Below, piece after piece: positions 1 to 11,339 of a stretch of 64,000 nucleotides of DNA. Numbering within the stretch: the stretch's first letter is position 1; every line of letters begins with the position of its first letter. The notes beneath the pieces are model-generated. The model was not told the origin of the DNA, did not search any database, and saw only the letters and a program-made list of their open reading frames with translations. The translations under genes were made by a program, and so were the position numbers. The stretch is taken from positions 12,790,648 to 12,854,647 of the forward strand of contig CM043969.1 in the NCBI GenBank assembly GCA_014529385.2, written 5' to 3'. The stretch is from Adiantum capillus-veneris (Eukaryota; Streptophyta; Polypodiopsida; Polypodiales; Pteridaceae).

Positions 1-721
1 CGATCAGCCCATAAAGCATATGGTAATAGTTTTGGCCACTCACCAACTCTTCCTTCGCAAGCCTTGGCCAAAGCTTTGATGATAGGAGGATGCCCTCTTT
101 CACTCTTTCCATTGCCTTCAGGGTTGTAAGCTGTAGTAAGAGAAAGCTTGATTCCTAATCTAAAAAGAACTCCCTTGCTTATTCGGCATCCAGTTCACCT
201 CTTATCTGCAGTGATTTTTCCCACACAACCATAACGGCAAATCACCTCATCAAGAAGGAATTTGCACACAGCTTCTGTGGTTTTAGCTCTTAATGCTCTT
301 CCTTCAACCTGGTTAGTTATGTCCTCTTCGTGCAAGAACCAAGTATCTCATCTGCCAGAGTCCTAGAGGCATTGTGACTAGATCCACAACCCATTTATAG
401 TGCACGGCTAGTGGATATGTAGGGTGCAATCCATCATGATGTCGAACATTTGAATACATTTGACAAGTTACACATGACTCTACAAACTGAGATACATCTT
501 TATACATACCCTTCCACCAGTATTTTTCTTTCAACTTAGAGAAGGTTGCCCACACACACCCTGTGTCCAGCCCATAGACTCTCATGAAACTCTTGCATGA
601 GTTTTACTTGAGTCTCTTTTTTGCATATAACCCGTTGTGGTGTAGCACCCTTTTGTTTAGGATGCTTCCACAAGTAACCATCCTTTAAAAAGGCTTCCAA
701 TAACAAGCCAATCACCTTCAT
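1..721 (-). pseudogene. Gypsy integrase, copy 1, frameshifted and truncated
   Basis: Integrase inserts the cDNA copy into host DNA. The minus strand encodes an H-x6-H-x29-C-x2-C zinc-binding domain (the CVTC pair lies near 480-460). Next comes the first catalytic Asp in WVVDLVTMP, and near 120-90 an NGKSERGH stretch carries the catalytic Glu. The domain is spread over at least three frames because of small indels between about 600 and 200. The window starts before the C-terminal domain is complete. The same domain is more complete in copy 2. Confidence 0.82.
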
Positions 722-847
722 AAAGCTCTTTCAAGAATGATTCAAGTAGATTAGTCATGCAGACATTGTTACCTTTGACATGAGAGATAGAATAGAACTT
801 TGTACCTACATCATCTCCCTCATCAATCATTTGTGACTCATCTTCAT

Positions 848-1250
848 ACATTGCCCTTGATAGCATATCTGCCACTGTATTGTCTTTACCTGCAATGTGC
901 TTAAACTCGGGATTTAAGGACTTAATGTAGGCAATCCACCGCAACATAGAAATGTCTGGTGTTCAGCAGCTTGTAATCATCCCAAGAAGTGGTAGACAAT
1001 CTGTTTCTACAACCACACATGCACCAATTAGGTATTCTTTTCCACTTTTCAAGGCTGTAACCATACCCCATAACTCTCTCTTTATCTGTGGATAGTTTCT
1101 TTGGCGAGCACTTAGTACCTTTGCTCCAAATCTTACCACATACCTGTGTCCTTCTTTGTCATCTTGCCCTATTACCCATCCAATCCCTGTAGGACTAGTG
1201 TCTACTGTCACAATTACTGGCCTTTGACACTCATATTCTACCTTTCTCAA
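848..1250 (-). pseudogene. Gypsy RNase H, copy 1
   Basis: This RNase H domain removes the RNA strand after minus-strand synthesis. The frame at 1250-963 begins the fold with VTVDTSPTGIGWVIGQ (first acidic residue) and includes YPQIKRELWGMV (the conserved Glu) and VVVETDCLPL (the conserved Asp). The next frame supplies FKHIAGKDNTVADMLSR, the usual gypsy RNase H tail. One frameshift near 960 separates the two parts. It lies directly downstream of the RT, as expected for gypsy Pol. Confidence 0.85.
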
Positions 1251-1262
1251 AGTTGTTGCTGA

Positions 1263-2329
1263 CTAGAGAAACTCCTTTAGCTTTTTCATGGATTTTACAT
1301 GTGCTTCTATCCATTTAAACTTCTGATTCTTTCTAAGAAGCTGATAAAGAGGATCAGATACATGTGCATAATGTGGAATCCAAATAACATAGAAGACACA
1401 TGCTCCCAGAAACCTTCTAACCTCAGTGATGCTAGTGCACATTTCTTTCATTCTTTGGATGGCATCTACCTTTGTTGGACAAGGTTTCCTACCATATGGC
1501 CCGCACATGTGCCCCACAATAAGCACTTCTTCATTGACACCAAACATAGACTTTTTCCCTGACAATGTAAGATTCACTTCTTCCAACCTAGACAAAATTT
1601 TATCACAATCATTTATGTGATTTACCACAAACCTGCGACATCCCTTGAGATCCAAAGCTTCATCTTTGTCACTTTCTTCACATCCTTTGATAGGCAAATC
1701 ATCAATGAAAGGCATTGTGATTTGAGGAATAAAGTCACGTAAGACCTTATTCATCCCATTCATCATATGTGCAACCGAGTTGGTTGCTCCCTGTGGCAAG
1801 GTACACATCCTTACCAAACCCAAAGGTGTCCTCATAGTTGTCAAGTCTCTGCTTTCGATTGCAAGCTGCAATTGATCATACCCTGAGTAGAGATCCCCCA
1901 TTGAATAGATTTCCCTCCCTGCAAATGCCCTCTACAAACTCATCCACACTTGGACTTGTACCTACATTTCTAATTGTCACCTTGTTCAGTGGTTACATAT
2001 CTTGGATGAAGCGTAGAGAACCATTCTTCTGCAGAACTGTGAACCACCTGTTTTGAGTATGGAGCACAAGAAGGCTCCAAGATTCCCATTTTGATATTCT
2101 CATTCAGTAGCTCTACTAACTTTGGCAAATGAGCCTTTGGAACCGGAATAGGCCGTAGATTCCAAGGCACATGAGGTATTGTGAAAATTACGATAGGAGC
2201 TACAATTGAAGTATCGACACATCCTATCTCATGTGGCTCAAATACAAAAGCCTTACCATGCTTTGAAAGAATTTCTTTGAAGCACTTTGTGTCCTCCTGT
2301 GTTAGAAACTCCTTGCAACCAATCTGCAA
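1263..2329 (-). pseudogene. Gypsy reverse transcriptase, copy 1
   Basis: This is the polymerase core of a gypsy Pol protein. The 212-codon frame at 1901-1263 starts at the first catalytic Asp (MGDLYSGYDQ) and holds the active site FIDD at residues 65-68, a variant of the usual YxDD. It continues through thumb and connection (ITEVRRFLGACVFYVIWIP). The preceding frame (2329-1970) carries the N-terminal fingers (WNLRPIPVPKAHLPKLVELL) but leaves frame near 2050, where copy 2 is still open. At least two frameshifts make this copy non-functional. Confidence 0.9.
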
Positions 2330-2404
2330 GTCTTGGAAAGACTCCTTTGTGAAGGTATGCCCATCTTTTTAGGATTCCTCAAACTTGGTTGTAAAGAAGC
2401 CTGC

Positions 2405-2782
2405 TCAATCTTTTCCCTGTTGTTGGGTGATAAGGGTGAAGCTACTGGTTTCACCTTCTTTGCTACACTTGTATTTAGTTTCAACATGGACTTCTGGGCC
2501 AACTGTTTGGCTTTCTTTAAAGGCTTCTATTACTTGATACATTTCCATAGAGCAAACTTCCACAACTTCATTTTCAATATGCAAATTAGATCCAATTGTA
2601 GCATCAAGCTCACCCATAGTATCTACAAAAGTAAGTTGTTCACACAAACCCAAAACATTTTCAGTAGGCTCTAGCAACCCACTCTTTTTCATGCCTATTT
2701 GTACATTATGCACATATTGCCTCTCACATCTCTTTAAATCTTCAAGTTTTGTAAAACATACTGATCCATTCTTTGTTACCAA
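2405..2782 (-). pseudogene. Protease-RT linker of gypsy Pol, copy 1
   Basis: A 125-codon stretch lies between the protease and RT domains on the same strand and is matched in copy 2 at 10592-10362. It has no recognisable catalytic motif. It is rich in Glu, Lys and Val and probably forms the spacer between the two enzymes. The reading is position-based. Frame changes on both sides show the same decay as the rest of the copy. Confidence 0.55.
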
Positions 2783-2859
2783 GGATCTCGTTGAAAATGC
2801 TTCACCTATTTTTGGATCAGGCGAGACCCTTTTTCTTTCTGTACCACTGCAATCCCGCT

Positions 2860-3444
2860 TTACAATGGTACTTGGCCAAAACCCATCATTTCTCTATGAT
2901 CATGAAACTCTTTGCTCACCTTTGGTAGAGGATGTTCTCTGAGGTTGTCACGATTTCTTTCATGGTTCACACAAACTGTGAGAAATTGGAAAGCTCGTTT
3001 ACCATCTTTGCTACGTATCCTAGCATATGCTGAGCCATCATCCATTACCTTTGTTTCCATTCGAACTCCCACAATGTAGGGTTGTCCAAGGATGAGATGA
3101 TATGAAGATGTATCCTGTACAGAGAAGTTTTGGTCAATCTTTACATCACCTATTGTTACCTTCACAACTGGACATGCTGCATACAATTCACCAGATGAAT
3201 TGTTTGCCACTTTTACCATCCAGCCATGATCTGTGTCCATCGGCCATTTGCACTTGTTGTAGAGACTCTTTGACATTATGTTTATTTCTGAACCATGGTC
3301 AATCAAGGCAACAAATGTCTCTTCAAGATCACCTACCTTGACCAAAGTTTCTGTAGTAGCCCTTGCCCAATGACTTCGTGAATAGTAACTCCTAGGAATA
3401 TCTTCAACTTCTTCATCATCATTTGAGAAATGCACTTGTTTCAC
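2860..3444 (-). pseudogene. Gypsy aspartic protease domain, copy 1
   Basis: This is a retropepsin-like protease that would cut the Gag-Pol polyprotein. In the 194-codon frame the active-site loop is LIDHGSEIN, with Asp49 followed by H-G-S-E instead of the common D-S/T-G-A. A hydrophobic LILGQPYI stretch at about residues 117-124 matches the second conserved retropepsin motif (I-L-G). Family knowledge: DHGSE-type loops occur in some gypsy lineages of fungi and seed-free plants. The frame is open across the whole domain, which makes this one of the better-kept parts of copy 1. Confidence 0.85.
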
Positions 3445-3451
3445 TCTCCCA

Positions 3452-3978
3452 CTAGAATTGGTAGCATCCTACCACAGCTCCATCATTTCTCCTTATTTTG
3501 CAGTTGCATCCCTTGTGTCTTTGAGGTTTCCCCTTCAACCTGTGGACGAGAAACTTCAGCAAGGGTTTGCCTTTCCTCTTGATGATGTCAATGATCTCCT
3601 CATGGAATTCACACTTTGCAATGCCAAGAACTTCTCCCGAAGTAAACTCAATCTTGCTATTCAAGATCCTTTCCTCCAAGACTTTCTTTAAATCTGTAGC
3701 AACCTCAATATTAGATTGTAGTTTATAAGTTGGGCCTTTTGTCTTACCTTTCGTTGGCTCTTTCTTCTTTCCTGTTGTAGACTCCTCCGTGAGTACTTCA
3801 GGTGAGATGCTCCTTGTGTTGAGGGTGTTTGAGAAGGCATTGAGTCGCTTCTTCCCCCACTTCTAGAAGCTCTTTTTGATGGTCCTTCATCAGCATTCTC
3901 ACGTCTGCGCTTCTCTTCTACAATTGCCTCATTTTGTTGGCATTTTGTAATGTAGGCATGCACTGACAATGAGTCCAC
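3452..3978 (-). pseudogene. Gag-protease linker of gypsy, copy 1
   Basis: Two frames (3978-3688 and 3679-3452) link the zinc knuckle to the protease. The first is rich in Arg, Ser and Lys, as in many Gag C-termini. The second includes LEERILNSKIEFTSGEVLGI, a helical segment just ahead of the protease. The same sequence occurs in copy 2 (11566-11357). A frame change near 3685 separates the two. No enzyme motif is visible. Confidence 0.55.
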
Positions 3979-3998
3979 TGGATCATTCCATCATGTTT

Positions 3999-4436
3999 CT
4001 AGACATATGCAATCACCTGCTTCATGTAGAATCTCTTTTGTAAGATTTCCCTTTTAGCTAATTGCATGACATTTGGCCAAATTTGACCATGATGGTCACT
4101 CACCTCTTCATCACAAAAATGTTCAATTTCTACTCCATAAGTAGCTGCCTCAACTGAAGAGGTGGCATGCTTAGTTGCCATATCTTCAACTAAGGTTTGC
4201 ATTCCCCCCTTCCCAAAGTTAGTTCTCAAGGGTATACCTGTCTCTCTTAAGTGGATTTTACCATCCTTAAAAAAGACAACATCTTTTGATAAAGCATCAC
4301 TAAAATCATTACAATCCCTTCTTACATGGTCTGTACTATCACACCAAATACATCTATTAACAAACCCTTCTTTGGGTTGTTGTCTTTGCCTAGGAAGTGG
4401 CCCTGATGGTTGGCCTTTTTTCTTCAAGCTTTGCAA
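3999..4436 (-). pseudogene. Gypsy Gag nucleocapsid with CCHC zinc knuckle, copy 1
   Basis: The frame encodes one retroviral-type zinc knuckle, CIWCDSTDHVRRDC, with C29, C32, H37 and C42 (C-x2-C-x4-H-x4-C). It sits in a basic, Gln/Pro-rich context. Nucleocapsid knuckles bind element RNA for packaging. It follows the capsid frame after a break near 4590-4440. In copy 2 the corresponding segment (about 12225-12240) is missing roughly 80 bp, which removes the knuckle. Confidence 0.82.
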
Positions 4437-4587
4437 ACTTCACCTTCAAGTCACGCATTCCCTTCACAAGCTCATCTAGCATGGACTCATCAAACTTAGG
4501 AGCGATAAAAGTAGGCTTTACCATTTTGTCAGAAGTTGAGGTGGAAGGACTTGTAGTGTTTACTACCATCTTGTCCCTTCTTCTTTG

Positions 4588-5208
4588 TCATTTGGCAAGA
4601 AGTGAGACAGCACCTTCAACCTCATTCCAGTCGGTCTTTAGTCCTTGCTCAGCATCTTTATCTTCAAGAAGAAGCTCCAAATTTTCTTGAAACTCTTTAC
4701 CTGCATCTTGTAAGAAAAGATCTGTCTTCTCTACATCTAGTGTAGCCCTTTCTGTCCTGGTGAGTTGTGCATAGCGCCGCTCAAATTCCCTAAGTAGCTG
4801 TGTTATTGATAGTCCTTGCTTTGTCTTGACTACCCATTCTAAGAATGTCCTTTTGGTCACTCTCTCAGAGTCCTCCATGAAATATTCCTCCTTTAAAGCT
4901 GCTTTGAGTTCTTCCCAAATTCTCCCATGCCCATGTTTAATTACCCTAACATTCTCTCTAATTTCTGGAGCAACAACTTGCTCAATGCTTTGAATCATCT
5001 CACCTTCTGACACGCGATCCAGCTCCATCTCGTTCACATACTCGCGTAAGTACTTGGTTACATCTTTGCCATTGAACTGATCCATTCTATTGACGACTAC
5101 TTGTATGGCCTTCGTTGCTAAAATCTCCCTTCTTTCAATGGCATGTTGGTGTTGCATGAACATTGCAAATGCTTGAAACATTTGCACTGTTGCTGAGTCA
5201 AAATGCAT
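4588..5208 (-). pseudogene. Gypsy Gag capsid region, copy 1
   Basis: A 206-codon frame starts with ATG about 58 nt downstream of the primer site, so this is the natural Gag start. It is mainly helical and charged and holds WEELKAALKEEYF and LSITQLLREFERRYAQL, the pattern of the retrotransposon Gag family that forms the virus-like particle. It ends at a stop just before the nucleocapsid region, which lies in another frame. The start is retained in copy 2 (13026), but there the frame breaks after about 70 codons. Confidence 0.8.
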
Positions 5209-5265
5209 ACCCGTTGCTCAACATGATCACCCATGGTTATCCACAAAATCTCACCCTGGCAGTTT

Positions 5266-5281
5266 CGCGTCGGGTTCACCA
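5266..5281 (-). other. Primer binding site of gypsy copy 1
   Basis: On the minus strand TGGTGAACCCGACGCG lies 6 nt inside LTR A. It begins with TGG, the complement of a tRNA CCA end. It differs from the initiator-Met site used by the other LTR elements in this window. I cannot name the tRNA from memory. Confidence 0.6.
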
Positions 5282-5287
5282 AAAATA

Positions 5288-7273
5288 TGTCGAGAAATTT
5301 GTGGTCTTGCCAGGAAAGCACCGGGCTTATGGCTTTGAGAGTTTGTGAGAGAAATCAACAAAAACTATATGAAGGAGTTAAACCATAGATGCCATGAAGA
5401 CTAGGGTTCGGAAAGAAGTTCAATCAAAGAAGACTCACTCTTTCTCTCTTGCACTCACACACACAAAGAAAGAACACAAAAGAGAATGTCAAAACAATAC
5501 GAAAATGAAAACATCAAGGCTATGGTCATATCGTATCATGGGTAATATGAAAGGGTTAATAGATGAGCAAATGGAATTCAATCTTGGCTGACCAAATAGG
5601 CTACGAATTGTTCTTTGGAATTGTAGTTTTGTGCTTACCATAATATATATATTTTGTCTAGTGATTGGGATTAATTGTGCGTACAAATCCTCTTGGTTCA
5701 TAGCAAGATAAGTACGCTTACGTCAAAAGAGAAGTTATAGTCTATGAGAGGTAGTATGATGGGATCCGGTGATAGAAGTATTTCATTAAGCCTTTCTGGG
5801 CTAAAGAGAAACACTATACGTTGTTGAAAGTGTATTTTTCGGCTAATCCATACGTTAATTCCAATAGACCGTACAGAGTGAAAGCGATAGAAATGATCAT
5901 CATGTGGGTTATTCATCTAGGATAGTATGTGAGAAATATAGATATGAGAGAAGTGAAGAGATGAGAAGTTTCCCTCCCAAGCCCTATTCTTGCCCTAGGC
6001 AATAAGGATACTGCAGGGGGAGATGTACCTGTAGCAAAGAGAACCTAGAGAGGATGAATTACTAAGAATGAGAGAGATAGGTTTGGTTAAGGAGATGAGA
6101 TTAGATACATATATATATGTTGGATTAGAGATGAAAATGAAAACAACAAGAAATCAAGAAAACATCAATGTAGAACACATCTTACTTGAAACCCTTCGGA
6201 ACCATTATTGATGGGAGAGAGAAGAAGAGGGGAGAATTCAACGTTTTTGATACGCCAAGTACAACACCTTTTTTTATTAGAGTTGATCTTCAAGGATAGT
6301 GTATAAGAATGGCTAGTCTTCCTCTAGGAGAAAGTGTAGGCTTGGGCTTATGTTAATGGGGCTAAGTACAATTAGGCATTACTACTCACTCCCTCAAGAA
6401 TTCCTCTCATCAATGGCTTGAATGCTTGAGTTCCTTTCAAGGAAGAAGAGGTCCCCTTTTATAGGTGAAGGGAACCCCCAAGGGTTTACACAAGAAGAGA
6501 GGAGCCAGTGTGAATAGGAATTGGAAAAGTTGGAAATGAGCTGTCCCTGCATGATGTGGGCAGAATGAGGTCCAGTATTTGGATCATATCTCCTCAACCG
6601 TGGCTCCAAATATGGGCAGAAACTTCAGCTCATTAGCTATGATTTTCATTTTAAAATCATTTTCCAATTCGGATTGGAACCTTGTGTAAAAAATTCATCA
6701 AAATAGGGTCTATTTCTGGCGGCAAAAGTCTTCCCGTGGTCCCCTTAGCCTAGACTTTCATTTAATTCCAAAGGACACCTCATGCCATATGGATGCATGA
6801 CATTGCTCCTTGACAAAGTTTTGTAATCATCTTGCAATAATGCATTAAAATAAGTGTATCTTTGAAATCATTCCACCTAGTGTCCCAGTAGGATTTGATT
6901 CCCTCCTAGTAGCTATTTAAAAAGAAATATAAGAAAAGTATAAAAAATACATAGAATATATATATATATTGGAGTTTACCCTAGATATAGGATGTAGCTA
7001 GGGTGTGAGATGATAATGAGATAGTAGAAATAAAGAATCAATGCTTTTTGCCCCAAGTTAAAGAGGCGGATCTATTGAGCTTTTTCCATAGTATTTTCTG
7101 ATGGTAAAGTAAGGATAGGTTACCCTTGAGAAAAATAATAGGATGAGATAGAAGTTTTATTATTATACTTAAATATGCATATGTACATTATAGAAAGATA
7201 ATTATGTATCTAAAAAGTTACAAGATAGATATTGTAGCATGCGTTCCCACTATGTACGTGTCACAGCACGACA
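5288..7273 (-). repeat. Gypsy LTR A, shared by copies 1 and 2
   Basis: This 1986-bp LTR on the minus strand begins TGTCG and ends CGACA, a perfect 5-bp terminal inverted repeat. It is repeated as LTR B at 13108-15099. To its left is the primer site of copy 1; to its right is the polypurine tract of copy 2. It therefore acts as 5' LTR of copy 1 and 3' LTR of copy 2. It has AT-rich TATATA runs near 6955-6970 and no coding domain. The two LTRs differ by roughly 3-5% in the stretches I compared, so the insertion is not recent. Confidence 0.88.
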
Positions 7274-7287
7274 TCCACCCCTCCTAA
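7274..7287 (-). other. Polypurine tract of gypsy copy 2
   Basis: The minus-strand sequence reads TAGGAGGGGTGGA directly before the LTR A start TGTCG. This is the expected position and composition for the plus-strand primer of copy 2. Confidence 0.8.
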
Positions 7288-7419
7288 AACTGCACATCCT
7301 CCGGTATGTGCCACATTATTTCTTTGTAAGATCAGCCCTCTTGTACATCTTTCCTACTTTCTTCTTCACTGGATGATTCCAAATCTTCATCTACACTTTG
7401 ATCTTTACCTGTGGTTTGC

Positions 7420-8598
7420 TGTTCTTCCCTCATCAACATCTTCTGGATCATTGTCTCCTCTTCTCTTAAACATTTTTGATCCTTTTTCGCATGACTGTGT
7501 GCTGGTTATCAAGGCTACTATCATACACCAAAACCCAATCACCTTTTTCAATTGATTTTCTCCTGACTCGATGTCGCTTATCAAAGTATTCCTTGTTTTT
7601 CAACCTTGCATTTTTGAGTCGTTCTTTGCAGCTTCAATGTCTCCAGGTCTTCTTCTAGCTGCCTTATACGCAGTGCAAGGAGATATTCTCTGCTAAGCCC
7701 CTCTTGCCAAGGTAGTACATTCCATGTGGGAATTGTATCTTCAATCGGCATCACTGGCTTTTGACCATACATTAGCTCTGCAGGCATGTAGCCAGTTATT
7801 GAGCTATGTGTTGTACGATCAGCCCATAAAGCATATGGTAACATTTTTGGCCACTCACCAACTCTTCCTTCGCAAGCCTTGGCCAAAGCTTTGATGATAG
7901 GAGGATGCCCTCTTTCACTCTTTCCATTGCCTTCAGGGTTGTAAGCTGTAGTAAGAGAAATCTTGATTCCTAATCTAGAAAAGAACTCCCTTGCTTATTC
8001 GGCATCCAGTTCACCTCTATCTGCAGTGTTTTTCCCACACAACCATAACGGCAAATCACCTCATCACGAATGAATTTGCACACAGCTTCTGTGGTTTTAG
8101 CTCTTAATGCTCTTCCTTCAACCTGGTTAGTTATGTCCTCTCGTGCAAGAACCAAGTATCTCATCTACCAGAGTCCTAGAGGCATTGTGACTAGATCCAC
8201 AACCCATTTATAGTGCATGTCTAGTGGATATGTAGTGTGCAATCCATCACGATGTCGAACATTTGAATACATTGACAAGTTACACATCACTCTAACAAAC
8301 TGAGATACATCTTTATACATACCCGTCCACCAGTATTTTTCTTTCAACTTGGGAAGGTTGCCCACACACCCCTGTGTCTAGCCCATAGAATCTCATGAAA
8401 CTCTTGCATGAGCTTTACTTGAATGTCTTTTTTGCATATAACCCGTTGTGGTGTAGCACCCTTTTGTTTAGGATGCTTCCACAAGTAACCATCCTCAAAA
8501 AAGTACCCATATGCTTTCCTGCGTATCCTCTTGAATTCTTGTTCAGACCAATCATCCTGTTTGTTAGAGTACTCAAGTAGCTTCCAATAAGAAGCCAA
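7420..8598 (-). pseudogene. Gypsy integrase, copy 2
   Basis: The domains read leftward on the minus strand. First comes the zinc-binding H-x6-H...C-x2-C region (8598-8240). Then comes the catalytic core with WVVDLVTMP (near 8190) and NGKSERGH (near 7925). The C-terminal part follows at 7886-7581 (WADRTTHSSITGYMPAELMYGQ), and finally the GDWVLVYDSSLD motif (near 7520), typical of the gypsy integrase C-terminus. Four or more frames are needed, so the enzyme is inactive. No chromodomain is visible before the polypurine tract. Confidence 0.85.
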
Positions 8599-9140
8599 TC
8601 ACCTCATAAAGCTCTTTCAAGAATGATTCAAGTAGATTAGTCATGCAGACATTGTTACCTTTGACATGAGAGATAGAATAGAACTTTGTACCTACATCAT
8701 CTCCCTCATCAATCATTTGTGACTCATCTTCATACCTTGTCCTTGATAGCATATCTGCCACTGTATTGTCTTTACCTGCAATGTGCTTAAACTCGGGATT
8801 TAAGGACTTAATGTAGGCAATCCACCACAACATAGCAATGTCTGGTGTTGAGCTGCTTGTAATCATCCCAAGAAGTGGTAGAAAATTGTTTCTACAACCA
8901 CACATGCATCAATTAGTTACTCTTTCCCACTTTCAAGGCTGTAACCATACCCCATAACTCTCTCTTTATCTATGGATAGTTTTCTTTGGCGAGCACTGTA
9001 GTACCTTTGCTCCAAATCTTACCACATACCTGTGTCCTTCTTTGTCATCTTGCCCTATTGCCCATCCAACCCCTGTAGGACTGGTGTCTACTGTCACAAT
9101 TACTGGCCTTTGACACTCATAGTCTACCTTTCTCAAAGTT
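8573..9140 (-). pseudogene. Gypsy RNase H, copy 2
   Basis: The same RNase H as in copy 1. The C-terminal portion is the 110-codon frame 8905-8573, with SLNPEFKHIAGKDNTVADML. The N-terminal catalytic portion (9140-8906) is frameshifted by small indels near 8890-8990. It is continuous with the RT to its right. Confidence 0.78.
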
Positions 9141-9148
9141 GTTGTTGA

Positions 9149-10072
9149 CTAGAGAAACTCCTTTAGCTTTTTCATGGATTTTACATGTGCTTCTATCCAT
9201 TTAAACTTCTGATTCTTTCTAAGAAGCTGATAAAGAGGAGGAGCTACATGTGCATAATGTGGAATCCAAATAACATAGAAGACACATGCTCCCAGAAACC
9301 TTCTAACCTCAGTGATGCTAGTGCACATTTCTTTCATTCTTGGATGGCATCTACCTTTGTTGGACAAGGTTTCCTACCATATGGCCCGCACATGTGCCCC
9401 ACAATAAGCACTTCATTGACACCAAATAGACTTTTTCCCTGACAATGTAAGATTCACTTCTTCCAACCTAGACAAAATTTTATCACAATCATTTATGTGA
9501 TTTACCACAAACCTGCGACATCCCTTGAGATCCAAAGCTTCATCTTTGTCACTTTCTTCACATCCTTTGATAGGCAAATCATCAATGAAAGGCATTGTGA
9601 TTTGAGGAATAAAGTCACGTAAGACCTTATTCATCCCATTCATCATATGTGCAACCGACTTGGTTGCTCCCTGTGGCAAGGTACACATCCTTACCAAACC
9701 CAAAGGTGTCCTCATAGTTGTCAAGTATCTGCTTTCGATTGCAAGCTGAAATTGATCATACCCTGAGTAGAGATCCCCCATTGAGTAGATTTCCCTTCCT
9801 CCAAATGTCTCTACAAACTCATCCACAATTGGACCTGTACCTACATTTCTAATTGTCACCTTGTTCAGTGGTTGCATATCTTGGATGAAGCGTAGAGAAC
9901 CATTCTTCTTCGGAACTGTGAAGCACCTGTTTGAGTATGGAGCACAAGAAGGCTCCAAGATTCCCATTTTGATTTTCTCATTCAGTAGCTCTACTAACTT
10001 TGGCAAATGAGCCTTTGGAACCGGAATAGGCCGTAGATTCCAAGGCACATGAGGTATTGTGAAAATTACCAT
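9149..10072 (-). pseudogene. Gypsy reverse transcriptase, copy 2
   Basis: The 219-codon frame 10072-9413 is open through fingers and palm. It has FTVPKKNGSLRFIQD near residues 51-65, the first catalytic Asp at residue 100 (DLYSGYDQ) and the FIDD active site at residues 162-165. It breaks near 9413 and continues in another frame (9367-9149) with the thumb (ITEVRRFLGACVFYVIW). This is the longest intact RT stretch of the family here; the region around residue 50 is open, unlike in copy 1. Confidence 0.88.
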
Positions 10073-10361
10073 AGGAGAGCTACAATTGAAGGATCAACAC
10101 ATCCTATCTCATGTGGCTCAAATGCAAAAGCCTTACCATGCTTTGAAAGCATTTCTTTGAAGCACTTTGTCTCCTCCTGTGTTAGAAACTCCTTGCGACC
10201 AATCTGCAAGTCTTGGAAAGACTCCTTTGTGAAGGTATGCCCAATCTTTCTAGTTCCTCAAACTTGGTTGTAAAGAAGCTTGCTCAATCTTTTCCCTGTT
10301 TTTGGGTGGTAAGGGTGAAGCTACTGGTTTCACCTTCTTTACTAAACTCTTGTATTTAGTT

Positions 10362-10592
10362 TCAACATGACTTCTGGGCCAACTGTTTGGATTTCTTTAA
10401 GGCTTCTCTTACTTGATACATTTCCATAGAGAAAACTTCCACAACTTCATTTTCAAGATGCAAATTAGATCCAATTATAGCATCAAGCTCACCCATAGTA
10501 TCTACAAAAGAAAGTTGTTCACACAAACCCAAAACATTTTCAGTAGGCTCTAGCAACCCACTCTTTTTCATGCCTATTTGTACATTATGCAC
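10362..10592 (-). pseudogene. Protease-RT linker of gypsy, copy 2
   Basis: A 76-codon frame homologous to the copy 1 linker at 2782-2405. It contains no catalytic motif. It ends early through an indel near 10370. Confidence 0.5.
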
Positions 10593-10799
10593 ATATGCCT
10601 CTCACATCTCTTCAAATCTTCAAGTTTGTAAAACATACTGTTCCATTCTTTGTTACCAAAGGAGCTCGTTGAAAATGCTTCACCTATTTTGGATCAGGCG
10701 AGACCCTTTTTCTTTCTGTACCACTGCAATCCCCGCTTTACAATGGTACTTGGCCAAAACCCTGGCCAAAACCCATCATTTCTCTATGATCATGAAACT

Positions 10800-11270
10800 C
10801 TTTGCTCACCTTTGGTAGAGGATGTTCTCTGAGGTTGTCACGATTTCTTTCATGGTTCACACAAACTGTGAGAAATTGGAAAGCTCATTTACCATCTTTG
10901 CTACGTATCCTAGCATATGCTGAAACCATCATCCATTACCTTTGTTTCCATTCAAACTCCCACAATGTAGGGTTGTCCAAGGATGAGATGATATGAAGAT
11001 GTATCCTGTACAAAGAAGTTATGGTCAATCTTTACATCACCTATTGTTACGTTCACACTGGACATGCTGCATACAATTTCACCGGATGAATTGTTTGCCA
11101 CTTTTACCATCCAGCCATGATCTGTGTCCATCGGCCATTTGCACTTGTTGTAGAGACTCTTTGACATTATGTTTATTTCTGAACCATGGTCAATCAAAGC
11201 AACAAATGGCTCTTCAAGATCACCTACCTGACCAAAGTTTCTGTAGTAGCCCTTGCCCAATGACTTCGTG
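10800..11270 (-). pseudogene. Gypsy aspartic protease domain, copy 2
   Basis: The frame 11260-10952 carries FVALIDHGSEINIMS, the active-site loop, and ends with YHLILGQPYIVGV. Both conserved retropepsin motifs are therefore kept. Upstream and downstream codons shift frame: a 1-bp loss near 11228 cuts it off from its N-terminal part. A small local duplication (GGCCAAAACC twice, near 10753-10775) lies just downstream and is absent from copy 1. Confidence 0.8.
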
Positions 11271-11339
11271 AATAGTAACTCCTAGGAATATCTTCAACTT
11301 CTTCATCATCATTTGAGAAATGCACTTGCTTCACTCTCC

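Larger units (their letters stand above)
1..7273 (-). mobile_element. Ty3/gypsy retrotransposon, copy 1 (cut by window edge)
   Basis: This is the right-hand (5') part of a minus-strand Ty3/gypsy element. Read leftward from its 5' LTR (LTR A), the order is primer site, Gag capsid, zinc knuckle, protease, reverse transcriptase, RNase H, integrase. That is the Ty3/gypsy order, with integrase last. The integrase runs off the left edge, so the 3' LTR lies outside the window. The internal part is repeated at 7.8-13.1 kb with a few percent difference and many 1-2 bp indels. Every domain is recognisable, but the frame is broken many times, so the copy is dead. Its 5' LTR also serves as the 3' LTR of copy 2. 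Confidence 0.9.
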
